Below are positions 50,225 through 60,805 of a stretch of 64,000 nt of DNA, one piece after another. The position numbers were made by a program, and so were the translations under genes. The stretch's first letter is position 1, and every line of letters begins with the position of its first letter. The DNA is from Diphasiastrum complanatum (Eukaryota > Streptophyta > Lycopodiopsida > Lycopodiales > Lycopodiaceae): NCBI GenBank assembly GCA_029204225.1, contig CM055097.1, positions 33,604,804 to 33,668,803 of the forward strand, given 5' to 3'. The notes below the pieces were generated by a model. It searched no databases and had not been told where the DNA came from. It saw only the letters and a list, made by a program, of their open reading frames with translations.

Positions 50225-52153
50225 ACAGGACCTACGGCCTGAAGTAGTGCCGGTCCCTCGGCACTCTGTCGGTTTAGTAAAGAGTCTTATTAGCCCACCT
50301 CTGGTGGATCAGGTAGCCCGTGACGTCTTCTATGAAGTTGATGCGGTCCAGTTTCTTCAAGTCCTTGGGCGTGTGAAGGGACTTGTGGACTCCTGTCAGC
50401 CAGTCTTGGTTGACCACGCTTGGAATCTACGCATCCAGGGATCACCAAGGAAGGCAGCTCGGTAATAGACACGAGCGACTGGTAGCTAATCTTTGACTTT
50501 GTTGGAAGCTAGCTCCTTATTAGGATCAAAGAATATGGGGGGGAGAAAATTGTCCCATTTAGTTTCAATTCCCATTAAATGCTCTAAGTCCCGGGCATAA
50601 GTGGCTGCCGCGCAGACTATTGAATCAAGGCAGTTGAAATATTTACTGGCAAATATGGTGAAAGCCCTTCGGGTGTCTACATCCGTATCCCAACCATGCT
50701 TTGATGGAATCCTTGGCCAGTTGAAATTCTGAATTGTGATCTTGTCCAGAGGGGTGTCGCATCCCGCCCATTTAGATCATTGTGTGTATGGCAGGAAGTG
50801 CGCGTTCACCCGTAGTTGTTGCGCACTTGTCACATAGGCCCTGATGGCCGCAGGGTCTCTTTGAAAAAGCTGCTGACGCCACTCTGGTTGTGGTTGGAGG
50901 GCGGGTAATGCTTGCAGCTCGTTGCCCTTTATTGTCTGAGCTGAAAAAGATATCTGCCAGCCGCCTCATGATGACTCGTGGGGATACTTTGCTAGGAATT
51001 TGTTTATTTTCTCCTCCACGGACTTTGGTCTTCGGAAGGCCCGGCTGGCAGGTATGGTGCACAAACCTCTGGAGGATGAGGCCTGTACTTCCTCTTGGCT
51101 TTGGTTTGGACCTGCATCTTGGCCTTGGTCTTGGGTCTCAGCACCCGTATCTGCTGGTCCTTGGTCTTGGCCTTCGGACCTTGATCTTGACTAAACTCCC
51201 CTACTGCTTGTTGGCTTTGGTCTTGGCTTGTGCTGGCCTGTGCAACATAAAAAATGGGTGGCGGTGGAATCACCACGAGGGTGGGCTGGGTCTTCTTCTC
51301 CATGTACTGTTGGCAAGCCTTGAGGTCTTGTTTGGCCTGGGCAAGCTCGTGAGTTGCGCTTGCCTAGTACTTATCAAACTCTGCCTGGTAGCTGTTCAAT
51401 ATTTGGCTATATACCTGCACCTGACGCCTAAAGAGATTCATCTCTGCTTGAGAGAGCGGTCTTGAGTTTGGTGCAAGTTGAGCTAGCCAGGCGAGTTTTT
51501 CATTTTGTAAGGCTTTCACTTCTACCCCCAGGCGCGTATTCTTTGCTTCAAAAATTTGTAGTTGCACCTGGAGGGGAGCAAGCCATTGGGACGCTTTGGA
51601 GTGAAGCTCCCGCACCTTCGTGGAGGCCTCTATCAGCGCTTTGGAGAGGCTTTGAATACATAGGTTGAGGCCATCCTCCTTCTGTTGCAGCTTGGCAATC
51701 TCCCGGTGCCCTTTTTGTTCACGCTGTTGAGCTAGAATAAGCTCTTGCTGCAACTTTGTGAGTTTTGCTCGCAGCTGTGTGTTGTTGGTCGCCAGGTGGA
51801 GTACCCTGCTGTCCAAAATGGCCTTGGCTGCTACTGCCAAAAGGATGTATGTGCCCAGGGTTTTGTACATCGTCGTTAAGTCTGTTGGAGTAGTCGGTAC
51901 GTTGGCACTGATAGGGGCTTGTGTGGTAGCGGCCCCGACGACTTGTGGAGCTCTGTCGTCATTGTCTTCAATAAGGTTCTCGGAGGACCTATTGTCATCT
52001 GGGGCGGTGGGATCAGTCCGATCTGGCGATGGTATAAAACTTGTCTGAACAAATGCGTCATCAGGCAACGGTTGGTTGCCCTCGACAACCTTTGGTGGCA
52101 AAACAGGTGGGGTAAGAGAAACAATAGTGGAAACGGGGGTAGGGACAATTTGT
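50225..52153 (-). pseudogene. GC-richer P/Q/T-rich coiled-coil block, family not recognised
   Basis: From the junction with an LTR at 52153, one minus-strand frame runs to about 51001 with a single TAG at 51364. It has a P/T/D-rich start (PSPDRTDPTAPDDNRSSEN), then heptad sequence (LRAKLTKLQQELILAQQREQ … NTRLGVEVKALQNEKLAW), then PPPP and Q/K-rich repeats (TKAKMQVQTKAKRK). Further frames hold NFNWPRIPSKHGWDTDVDTRRAF (about 50700) and LHTPKDLKKLDRINFIEDVTGYLIHQRW (about 50360). It may be the gag-like or extra ORF of an unfamiliar retroelement, or a captured gene. The N-terminus is cut off. Confidence 0.45.
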
Positions 52154-52810
52154 AAGGATCCTAAAACACTTGAAATGATGAGAGAAACAATAGATTATGA
52201 TCTCATAAGATTAGCACAAGTTGAACCATCAAAATCCATCAAAAATCTATGCTTGAACCTCACTAAATGGCCCAAATCCTTGAAGAAGCCTTCACACGTG
52301 TGAAAGTACGGCCTCCCACAGTCTGAGTGCTGTACACCAGACCTACATTCAATCCTATAATCATTAGTAATCACAAGAACTCAAACAATTATGAACATAG
52401 AGAGCAATTGTACCATTTTGAGAGAAAAATCATGAAATTGCTTGATTGATTTTGGTGAGATATCACCACCTATATATACATGATCCATCACGGTTTTGGG
52501 CAGGTATGAATAGCCCTAAACCTATCCCTAATGCTAATTTTGGTGGATCTTTCATCCCTACCAAGTTAGGGTTGGAATCTTGGAGATCCCTCAACAATGC
52601 AAAAATTACCAAAACTAGCTCCTATTTTTTCTCTCTTGTATCTAAGCATAATTTGGACTCATTCCAAAGGTTCTAACACTTAGGTCTACTTGAGAACATC
52701 CTTATGAATGGAATCCTATGCGCAAGTGTGACAAGCCACATCATGACCATCTAACTATTTACAAGTCATATGACCAAAACTAGTCAAGCTAGAATTGTGA
52801 ATTTTTAACA
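52154..52810 (-). repeat. LTR of a second D-family copy (D2)
   Basis: Same sequence as the D LTRs, minus orientation, from about 52810 (TGTTAAAAATTC) to 52154 (…GGATCCTTACA). It has CACACGTGTG at 52293 and a small deletion near 52720 relative to the others. Confidence 0.85.
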
Positions 52811-52824
52811 CTCCTCCTCACTAT

Positions 52825-53271
52825 CTAGCTTGGTTCAACCATTGCTTTACCAATCACTCCAAGTGATGATCTGAACTTCAAAAAAGGTGTCTTTTGAAGT
52901 GGTTTAGTAAGTAGATCAGCTACACATTCATTGCTTGGAACATGCTCCAAAGCAATCTCCTTGGCTTGCACCATTTCTCTCACAAAGTGATGGCATATCT
53001 CAATGTGCTTAGATCTTGCATGGAAGATTGGATTAGATGCAAGGTGTTGGGATGATATATTGTCATTGTAGATGATTGGTGCCTCCTCTGAATCCATGAT
53101 CTTTAGCTCCACCAATAATCTCTTGATCCAAAGTACCTCCTTTGTAGTGGTTGTTAAAGCTTTGTACTCGGCCTCGGTTGAAGATAGAGATATAGTTTCT
53201 TGCATTTTTTAAAGACATGAAACCACACCTTCTCCTATGAAAGTTGAATAGGCACTTGCTGATTTCCTATG
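52825..53271 (-). pseudogene. D2 RNase H fragment
   Basis: Minus-strand ETISLSSTEAEYKALTTTTKEVLW through ADLLTKPLQKTPF, nearly identical to element D. It is cut at about 53271, where the F2 sequence begins. The N-terminal SDSDFAGD aspartate is lost; a shift lies near 53205. Confidence 0.88.
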
Positions 53272-54227
53272 AGTTTTAATCATTCTATATCTTAATGATT
53301 CTCCTAGAGATTCTAGTTGAATGAATTATCATATCTTAGAATTGGATTCTAATAAGGATAGTTGTACTTGGAAGTTTTTTATAGATTGTCTGCCAAACTT
53401 TGTAGTTAATTTCATATTGTAATTATTATTTCTTTTCTTTAACTTTAATCTCCTAAGTTAGGGAATATTTCACTCAGTGGTTCATGTAAGTGTTTTACAT
53501 GAAGGTGGTGTTACTAATTTGTGTTGAGTGTAACCTAGTTGAGAAATTTATTGCTTACTATACTTTTTTCAAACTTGACTCGTACTCCAGAATAGAGATT
53601 AACTATTGGAAATAGGTTTATCTCTGAGTACTTGTTTGATATGGAAGTCAGACTAAGAATAATGATTTCCTCGGTTAATATTGTAAGTTAAAGGAACTGT
53701 TCCTGTCTTGAGGAGCTTCTAAGGATAGAAGCAGTTTAAGGAGGGAATAATGTTATGGCCATGTTCGGTTAAGGACCTAGAATAGTCCTAATATGGTAGA
53801 CCGGCCCTCCAGTACTCAAGATTATCGGTCACGCCATAATTTAATTCCATGTCAAGGCCAGTTTGTGACTAATTATCTTGAGAGGACCCAGACACTCAAA
53901 TTGAGACATTTGGAGCATTGCATGTCTGTGTGACGGATATAGGCAGGAGGACTGCATGAAGAGATGTGATCTATTTATAGTTGACCTGCATGGGAATTGC
54001 ATGGTTGCATGCACAGGACTCTACTCTCTATATAATGAGGTGGGGATTCTCCCGTCGACACATTGGGTTAGGTTACCAGTTTCTCTCTTCTCCTCTTGCT
54101 TCACATGGCATGGCTTGGGATCTAGATCCAGTTTTGATCTAGGATTGGTTGGGCGGTTTGGCTCCATAGTCTCTCCTATTGTGTTCTCCTATCCTCATCT
54201 TAGGGGTAATCCTTTTGGGTTCTTACA
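53272..54227 (+). mobile_element. Short non-coding LTR element, copy F2 (internal part plus LTR)
   Basis: Internal 53272-53750 matches F1 and F3 (TTCATGTAAGTGTTTTACATGAAGGTGGTGTTA, GAGTACTTGTTTGATATGGAAGTCAGACTAAG). The purine tract AAGGAGGGAATAA precedes the LTR start at 53751. The LTR has CTATATAATGAGG (about 54028) as a TATA-like box and ends near 54227 (…TTCTTACA). No coding sequence. It separates two unrelated copia fragments. Confidence 0.6.
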
Positions 54228-54616
54228 ATTGGCTTGCCAAAGACTCTATCCAAGGAGATCAAGCCATATGAAGCATGTGCTATTGCCAAGTCACATAAGA
54301 AGCCATATCCAAGATCTTTTATCAAGAATTCACATCCTTTGGAGTTGTTGCACTCGGATGTGCATTTCTCATCATGCAAAAGCAAGGGAGGAGCCACTTG
54401 TTTTGTCACCTTTATTGATGACTACACAATATTTACATGGTTGTATCTTCTATCTTCAAAATACGTGGTCCTCAAGCTCAAAGTTTATGTTGAGAAGCAT
54501 GCATTGCCGATCTTCTCACCAAGCCATTGATCAAGAGTTCTTTTATCAAGCTTAGATCCAACCTTGGCTTGATTCCAAGATCTATGCTTAATTAGAATAC
54601 ATAACTTTTAAGGAGG
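54228..54616 (+). pseudogene. Copia element G, internally deleted integrase to RNase H tail
   Basis: LPKTLSKEIKPYEACAIAKSHK, HPLELLHSDVHFSSCKSKGG and FVTFIDDYTIFTW (integrase N-terminal part) jump directly at about 54500 to the last RNase H codons (ADLLTKPLIKSS in another frame). The rest of integrase, all RT and most of RNase H are deleted. A purine tract AAGGAGGAG (54610-54618) follows. Confidence 0.85.
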
Positions 54617-54618
54617 AG

Positions 54619-55343
54619 TGTGAAGAATTGTAAAATTAATCTATGTTCAGTCTAGGGGTTTAATAAATTTTTCTATGTCCATCTATGTGTGAGTAGGTGA
54701 TAGGGCCAATTTTGGCTTAGGAGGCAACTCGAGTGAGTACACTTGTAATTCCATGATTAGGCCAAAAGTAACATTTGATGTGGCTCGAGCTAGCTTAGGC
54801 TTGCTACAAGTGTCAAGATTAGGTTGGATATGTGACTCATCCCTATGTGTTGGCATGAGATCTAGGGACCAATCAAAAGAGATATTTTTACCAATTTGGT
54901 CCAATCAAGTTTGAGGACTCATAAGTCACTCAACCAATCATATTTAGAGGAGGAAAAAAGAAGTCCAATGAAATTCAAGCACTCCCTACCTTGATTTCCT
55001 ATTAGAGGATGTGATAGGTTCATTTGTACTTGAGTTTTTTGGAGTTAATGAGACTTACTACATTTTAAGTCATATTAGCTCTCTCTCTACGCAAACATTG
55101 ATTGTTGGATTCTCTCTCTACCCCCGAGCAAGGCTTTTCCACGCTTAGTTCCTTCATCCACAAGTCTCCACACGTGTGAATGTACTTTGATGTTTGATAT
55201 ATGCATGATACATAGTGATCTTGGCTTAGTTTTTTTTAGATAGATCTTGGATTTCAATCTATGCTTGATCTTTGTGCAATCACCAAGTCTTAGAAGATCA
55301 TAGTCACACCTTTGGGCCCTCCCACACGTGTGAAATTCAACAA
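54619..55343 (+). repeat. 3' LTR of element G
   Basis: Starts TGTGAAGAATTG after the purine tract and ends CACACGTGTGAAATTCAACA, the same ending as the LTRs of element C. It carries CACACGTGTG at 55169 and 55324. The middle is also alignable with C's LTR (GATAGGGYCAAWTTTGGC, CACTTGTAATKCCA). Confidence 0.75.
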
Positions 55344-55817
55344 ATTGAATGGTTTGGAGTGATCTAGTGCATTGAGGAAGGTTCTTAGAGACATGAGCCA
55401 CTTCAATATACTAGTTTCTGAACTCCGTTGGCCGCACACATTCTTCGCGCACCAATTTTCTCTCTCCCTTGTATTCTTCTTGGCTATGGTGGAAGTGATT
55501 GGCCACCCTTACTTCTCTAATCTCATGTTCTATATTATACGGCCCGGTATGGCCTTTGCAAACAAATTCACTATGGTAGAGTGCACTGGGATATGCTTTT
55601 ACCATCTGGATAGGAGCACCAGGTCCCAGCACCACAACACTTGATGTACTTCATGAAGCCCCTACCTACATCCTATCAGCCATTGAGAATGCTCATCTTG
55701 AGCTTGTCAGACATGATGTTTTAATGTGCTGTCAGTCTTGTTGAAGCCTAGATTGGACAAGACTAAATTGAAGTCATCGATAAGAGGAAACAATGCTAAA
55801 ACTAGTTGAAGAGGGAG

Positions 55818-56504
55818 TGTGAGAAATTGTCAACTAATTTGATATTTTGGTCATATTTGTTTAATTGGCAGTTGAGGCCACTTTGCATATTAGACTTAGA
55901 GTTTGACTTTTCAAAGCTATTTTAGTCTAAAGTTATTTGAGTTACCACTTTTAGAAAGTTAGGGAAAGTAGAAAGTCGAGTTTGTACACATTCAAATTTG
56001 AATGTTAGATACATTGAATCTAGTTCATATTGTAGTAAGGTTTTTGATCTAAAAGTTTCTATGGAGGGAAACCAAGCTCATTAATGAGGCATGGACCTAT
56101 TATAAATAGATGTAAACTTGTGGGAGAAATGATTCTTCTCTCTCTCATCTCATTTCATGCTTATACATGAGTTCTCTTGGATTCATCTATCCATTGGTGT
56201 ACTATACTGATGATATCTTGCAATCTTGTGTGTAGAATGCATTGTTTAGTTGATATTTGGATCCACACGTGTGAAATACAATAAGTTACTATTTTTGTAT
56301 AGACCGCAGCTTCATCTTATCATAATTTTGATGTTTGATCAATATCTTGTTGAGTTTGCGTCTCTTTCATTAAGTAGATGTTGATTTTCTATATTGCAAA
56401 TGGTGTAAATTGTGTTGTCTTTCTATACCAAAGATCATAGATGATTTTGGATCTTAGTGATTCACAAAATCTTCACATAGAGCCATAGAATATGATGCAT
56501 GAGT
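55818..56504 (+). repeat. Copia element H, LTR (right end approximate) after a short internal tail
   Basis: GAAGAGGGAG (a purine tract) precedes TGTGAGAAATTGTC at 55818. The LTR contains TATTATAAATAGATG (about 56098) and CACACGTGTG at 56264. 55344-55817 holds no recognisable domain apart from being the likely end of the internal region. Confidence 0.55.
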
Positions 56505-56675
56505 AGGGCAAAAAATCTGGCAATGAAATCACATAACAAGAATAGGAGTAAGGGGGGGGGGGGGGGGGGGGGGGGGTCCTCACAAGGTTATTAATTACAT
56601 TTCTGGCCTAGTCTAGAAAAACAAATTGTAATCAATAATCTTGAGTCCTGGAACACTGTGTATCCAAGTCCGAAT
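56505..56675 (-). repeat. F3 LTR fragment left of element C
   Basis: Matches 62475-62770 (GAAATC(A/T)CATAACAAGAATA, TCCTCACAAGGTTATTAATTACATTT.TGGCCTAGT). A 25-base G run replaces about 170 bases present in the other copy. It continues across element C at 61633. Confidence 0.65.
56552..56576. repeat. Poly-G tract, 25 bases
   Basis: Uninterrupted G25. It could form G-quadruplex structure or be an assembly error. Confidence 0.8.
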
Positions 56676-57500
56676 TGTGAGAAATTGGCAAAAATCTAGC
56701 TTGGTATTTTTTATGATAGAAGTTTGTAAGTGAATCTCACATGTGTGGAGGATGTTCCCACGTGTGGAGAATTGTAGTAAATCAAAATGTTTGATATAGG
56801 GGTCTCAGAGAATTTCATAGTCAAGAATTTAGGTGTAGGATGTTGATAGGGTCAAATTTGGCATAGATGGCAAATTATCCATTTCCACTTGTAATGCCAC
56901 TATTGAGCCAAAATAGAGTAGGAGGCCAAACTTGTGCCAATTAGAGTGTAGACAAGTGTAATGCTTTTGTTTGATGAAGTTTAAGAGGTCCAATAGGATT
57001 TAGAGGTGGAACCATGTGTGGTCCAATAGGAATTTGAGGTGTGCTTGAATATAGTCCAATAGAATTAGGAGGTGCATGGATCAATGGTCCAATAGGATTA
57101 AGAGGTGGCAAAGTGTGATCCAATCATAGTTAAGCATAGTGGTAGCTCATGAATCTATTAGTATCATTGTACTCCTCATTTTGGATTTAATTGATTTTGA
57201 GATTGAGTGGATTTTGAGTGTCATTGGATTTCTAGCTTTCTCTCTCTACCCGAGAGCTCATGATGGTTTTTCTCTCTCTACCCGAGGAGAGCAGCTTGTT
57301 CTTACTTAGAATATTTTTGGAACACTTCCCACACGTGTGAGTGAGAGTTGGAAGTGAATGAATGCATGTAGTAGTGTGTTTTTGCCATAGAATCAAAGAT
57401 AGATCTTGAATCTCAATCTAATCTTGATCTTGGTGCATCTACACACCTTAGGAGATCACAAGTACATGTTGTGGACAGTCCACACGTGTGAAATTCAACA
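56676..57500 (+). repeat. 5' LTR of element C
   Basis: TGTGAGAAATTGG … AAATTCAACA. It contains CACACGTGTG at 57330 and 57481 and the 33-bp CCAAT array. Confidence 0.93.
56985..57124. promoter_or_regulatory. CCAAT-box array with 33-bp period
   Basis: CCAAT starts at 56990, 57023, 57056, 57089 and 57120, so spacings are 33, 33, 33 and 31. The unit is roughly GGTCCAATAGGATTTAGAGG. CCAAT boxes bind NF-Y; a role in LTR transcription is inference. In the 3' LTR the second box is mutated to TCAAT. Confidence 0.6.
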
Positions 57501-57513
57501 TGGTATCAGAGCC
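57501..57513 (+). other. Primer-binding site of element C
   Basis: TGGTATCAGAGCC directly after the LTR end, complementary to initiator-Met tRNA. Confidence 0.93.
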
Positions 57514-58257
57514 TACCTAAGGTTACCATGCATTTTGATCCATTTGAGTGAAAACTATTCATCAATCTTGAGCTACAAATTGTCAAGGCCCATTTTCCTA
57601 GCTATCTTGTTCATTTTTGGAACAAAAGAGATCAAAAGGACATTGATTGGGTCTGACCTGGTACTGTACGGAATCAGGTGCTCAGACACGTGTGAGGAAC
57701 ATCCAATTTCAGTTTGGGAGTTCTCTTTCATGTTTGATCCAAAAATCTTGCTAGGTAGCTTGTTTTGAAGCTATTTTTGTCTAGTTTCTTATGCAATCAG
57801 TTTCATTCCATTTGGTTGAGCCAATCAAAAGTTATAAGCTTTTGAAGAGGGTTAGGTAGGGCACCTAGACCTGGGTGGACACATTTGGTTTGGTCAAGAG
57901 ATTGCTTGTTTGATCCAAAATCACAGTTGAATGCTTACCAATCTCATCTATATGTGATCTAGGCACTGTTTTGAGATCTTAGCCATTTTGTTTAATGCAG
58001 TATCATTGTATTTGAGTCAAATTTGGTTTCTTAGTGTATTTCACACGTGCTAAGAGTGTTTGATCCTAACTTTGCCGATACTCCATCATTTGATGTGAAG
58101 TAGATCTAGTTTTGGAGAGATTGAGATAGCTAGTGAGAATCATCTCACAGTTTGTTGCAAGATCTTGCATAGGAGATGGTAGCACACCATTATTGGATCC
58201 TATAGTGAGAGAGAAGCAACATTTTTTGTTCATCACTTTTATTTATCTCCACTTTAC

Positions 58258-59268
58258 ATGACTTCAATGAGTTCATACTTGTTGCAACCAAGTGAGAGAT
58301 TGTCTACTTCCAGTTATTCAATATGGAAGTTGAGGATGGAGTCCATCTTGATACTCCAAGATGTGATGGACATTGTACTTGGGATTGAGGAGGAGCCTCA
58401 AGTCCTTCAAGAAGTACAAAAATACAAGAAGAGAGCTAGGATGGCTCTCCACTACATTAAGATGAATGTCTCTAATGAGATATTGAGGGAGATTGGTGAT
58501 TGTTCTACATCCAAGGAAGCTTGGGATTGTCTCAAGTCCATCTATGAGGCTAAGAACACCTCTAGGCTCCTCACTCTTAGAAATCAAATATTCCAAAGTA
58601 GTCAAAAGAGTGATGAGAGTGCATCTAATTATGTTTTGAGAGTCGAGGATATTCATAGGGAGCTTGCATGTATTGGTGACTCAATCAATCAAGGTGAGCT
58701 AGTCCAAGTCATTCTCAATGGCTTGAGAGATGAATATGACAACCTTGTCCAATCCTATGCTATTAAGGAGGAGCTACCAAGTTTGGAGGCCCTTCAAAGT
58801 GTGCTTATTTCTGAAGAATCAAGACAAGAGTACAAACTCTTGAGGATGGACAAACTATCACTCAATCATGATGATGGCAAAGTTCTATTTGCCAAGCACA
58901 AAGAGAGGAGTAAGAAGCAACACCATCACTTCTCTAATGACAAAGCTAAAGACCAAGATGGAGAGGAGGAGGAGGATACCTCTCATGCTTCTACTTCAAA
59001 TCTCAAGAAGAAGAAGATCAAGTGCTTTTATTGTGGCAAGAAAGGCCATTATGCCACCAATTGCTTCAAGAAGAAGAATCAACTCAATCAAGCCAACATC
59101 ACCAATGAGAAAGAAGACTATATTGCAAGTGATGGAGAAGGCTCTCTTATGGCATCAAGCTTCTCCTCTTCCACCTTCAACAAGGATGACTCATGGTATA
59201 TTGATAGTGGAGTATCTTCACATGTGTGTGGCTCCAAGCACTCTTTTTTCATCTATTATGCCTTATGA
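58258..59268 (+). CDS. Element C gag with protease start
   Basis: 336 codons from ATG. They contain RLSTSSYSIWKLRMESIL, helical UBN2 region (KEAWDCLKSIYEAKN, YVLRVEDIHRELACIG, VILNGLRDEYDNLVQSY), a basic/acidic linker, the zinc knuckle CFYCGKKGHYATNC (residues 256-269), and the first protease motif SWYIDSGVSSHVC. An ordinary element would run on into pol, but here a one-base shift at about 59255 diverts the frame to a stop. The Gag part itself is intact and could assemble. Confidence 0.9.
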   Translation: MTSMSSYLLQPSERLSTSSYSIWKLRMESILILQDVMDIVLGIEEEPQVLQEVQKYKKRARMALHYIKMNVSNEILREIGDCSTSKEAWDCLKSIYEAKNTSRLLTLRNQIFQSSQKSDESASNYVLRVEDIHRELACIGDSINQGELVQVILNGLRDEYDNLVQSYAIKEELPSLEALQSVLISEESRQEYKLLRMDKLSLNHDDGKVLFAKHKERSKKQHHHFSNDKAKDQDGEEEEDTSHASTSNLKKKKIKCFYCGKKGHYATNCFKKKNQLNQANITNEKEDYIASDGEGSLMASSFSSSTFNKDDSWYIDSGVSSHVCGSKHSFFIYYAL

Positions 59269-59957
59269 TAGAGTCAAGAAGACTATATACTTTGCAAGTA
59301 AGCATGAGTGCAATATTGAAGGAGTAGGGATTATTCCCTTGAAGCTTGCATCTTCTAAAGATCTCTTTCTCAACAATGTTCTTTTTGTCCCAAAGCTTAC
59401 AAAGAACATCTTAAGTGTTGGCCAACTTCTTGATAGTGGCTTCGATGTCAATTTCAATATTGACAATTGTGTGATTAAGAAGGATGGTGAGATCCTTGCA
59501 TATGGATCAAGATTTGAAGGCATCTACAAATTGGATCCAAGTGAGAGTGCAAACTCTCTTGATGTTTCTTATATGTCCAATATCTCAAAGGAGGATGATC
59601 ACACAAGATGCACATATCTTCTCTCTTCAAGTATTATGGTGTATGATTATTCCTTATTATTCAAAGCATATGTTGAGAAGAAATTCTCATTGAAGGAAGA
59701 ATGATCCAAGCTCATGGATCATGATTGGATACTCATCCATCAAGGAGGCCTTTAGTGTCTTTACACTCTCTATTTCAAAAGTGATTGTGAATAGAGATGT
59801 CACATTCCATGAAGATTCAATCTTGGAAGTGGCCGAGATCAAGGCTTCTCAAGAAGCATTACAAGTTATCCTTTTTGAAGGTATTCAAGTTATGATGGGG
59901 CCAATGTGTGAGGAGGAGTTTCTTCTTCATATGATTTCAAGAAGATCTTCAAGATGA
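59256..59957 (+). pseudogene. Element C protease/pre-integrase remnant and integrase C-terminal scrap
   Basis: In the next frame YDRVKKTIYFASKHECNIEGVG, NNVLFVPKLTKNILSVGQLL and KKDGEILAYGSRFEGIYKLD (59260-59560) cover the end of protease and the pre-integrase. A jump follows to YLLSSSIMVYDYSLLFKAYVEKKF (integrase core scrap, up to 59704), then IGYSSIKEAFSVFTLSISKVIVNRDVTFHED (about 59724-59815), the integrase C-terminus. The D-D-E core is deleted. Confidence 0.85.
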
Positions 59958-60770
59958 ATGGCCGAGTCTTTATGGCTCACCTTACATGGCAAAGAGGGGA
60001 ATCTTTCATGTTGTATCTACTACAACACATTCATATATGCTTCTCTTCCTTTGCTTGAAATGCTATCTTGCTTCATTGAATTTTTTGGATCTCAAAGTTC
60101 AAGAAAAGCTATACTAGTTTTGTATGATGCTTATGGTATGGACATGTTTCTTGTCATTATTGACTTAGATGTGTTTCCAATACTTTTTGAAAGCAAGATA
60201 TTGCATTGTCAAAAGTATGCTCTTGGTTCTAGTAAGAACAAGATTGAGCTTGGTACTCACTTTTTTGAAAATCATGTTTTCACATGTCTTGAGGCAAATT
60301 GTAAACTCCTCTTGAGATTAAGTGAAGCATCCAAAGTGGACACTTACATCCTTGAGAGAGTAACTAGCCTAAAAAAGATCAAGATAGTCTTTGATATCAA
60401 GATTAGATCCATCATGGATATAGTTCATTGTATGTGGACTAGTCAAGCTAGAAAGCATAATCTTGATAATCATCATTGTTTCACATCTTATGATCTTGAT
60501 CTCCATGATCCTTATGAGGCTTGGAAGCCTCAGATTTCTCTATTTATGGTGCATCCATCATGCAAGTGGAACTTTCAAGGCAAAGATCATCATCAAGCAT
60601 GGAGGAAGCCCATGACAATAGTGGCATATTGGTGGAGCACTCTTCAAAGGCATTGGCAAGAGATCTCTGCCAAAGAGATCTTATCTCCTATGATGGATCC
60701 CTTGGCTGATCTTCACTTCTTATGCATACCAAAGGACCCACTCAAAAAGATTTACAAACTTCTCAAGTGA
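59958..60770 (+). CDS. Unrecognised 270-codon ORF in place of RT/RNase H in element C
   Basis: Open from ATG (touching the previous stop) to TGA. It contains LPLLEMLSCFIEFFGSQSS, LVLYDAYGMDMFLVIIDLD, FENHVFTCLEANCKLLLRLS and WRKPMTIVAYWWSTLQRHWQ. No RT, RNase H, integrase or other domain is recognised. The first 20 or so codons overlie the pre-RT linker in a different frame from the one used in element B. The last (ADL … KDPLKKIYKLL) resemble the RNase H tail. The middle is of unknown origin. It may be a captured fragment that stayed open, a new ORF or chance. Confidence 0.45.
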   Translation: MAESLWLTLHGKEGNLSCCIYYNTFIYASLPLLEMLSCFIEFFGSQSSRKAILVLYDAYGMDMFLVIIDLDVFPILFESKILHCQKYALGSSKNKIELGTHFFENHVFTCLEANCKLLLRLSEASKVDTYILERVTSLKKIKIVFDIKIRSIMDIVHCMWTSQARKHNLDNHHCFTSYDLDLHDPYEAWKPQISLFMVHPSCKWNFQGKDHHQAWRKPMTIVAYWWSTLQRHWQEISAKEILSPMMDPLADLHFLCIPKDPLKKIYKLLK

Positions 60771-60796
60771 TCTAGTACCTTTCCAAGCTATTTTTT

Positions 60797-60805
60797 GAGG
60801 AGGAG
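60797..60805 (+). other. Polypurine tract of element C
   Basis: GAGGAGGAG immediately before the 3' LTR. Confidence 0.85.

Noticed and set aside
56941-57123. 60-codon minus ORF with PPLNPIGP repeats (also at 61073-61255)
   Set aside because: It is the translation of the 33-bp CCAAT repeat in the element C LTR, not a likely protein.
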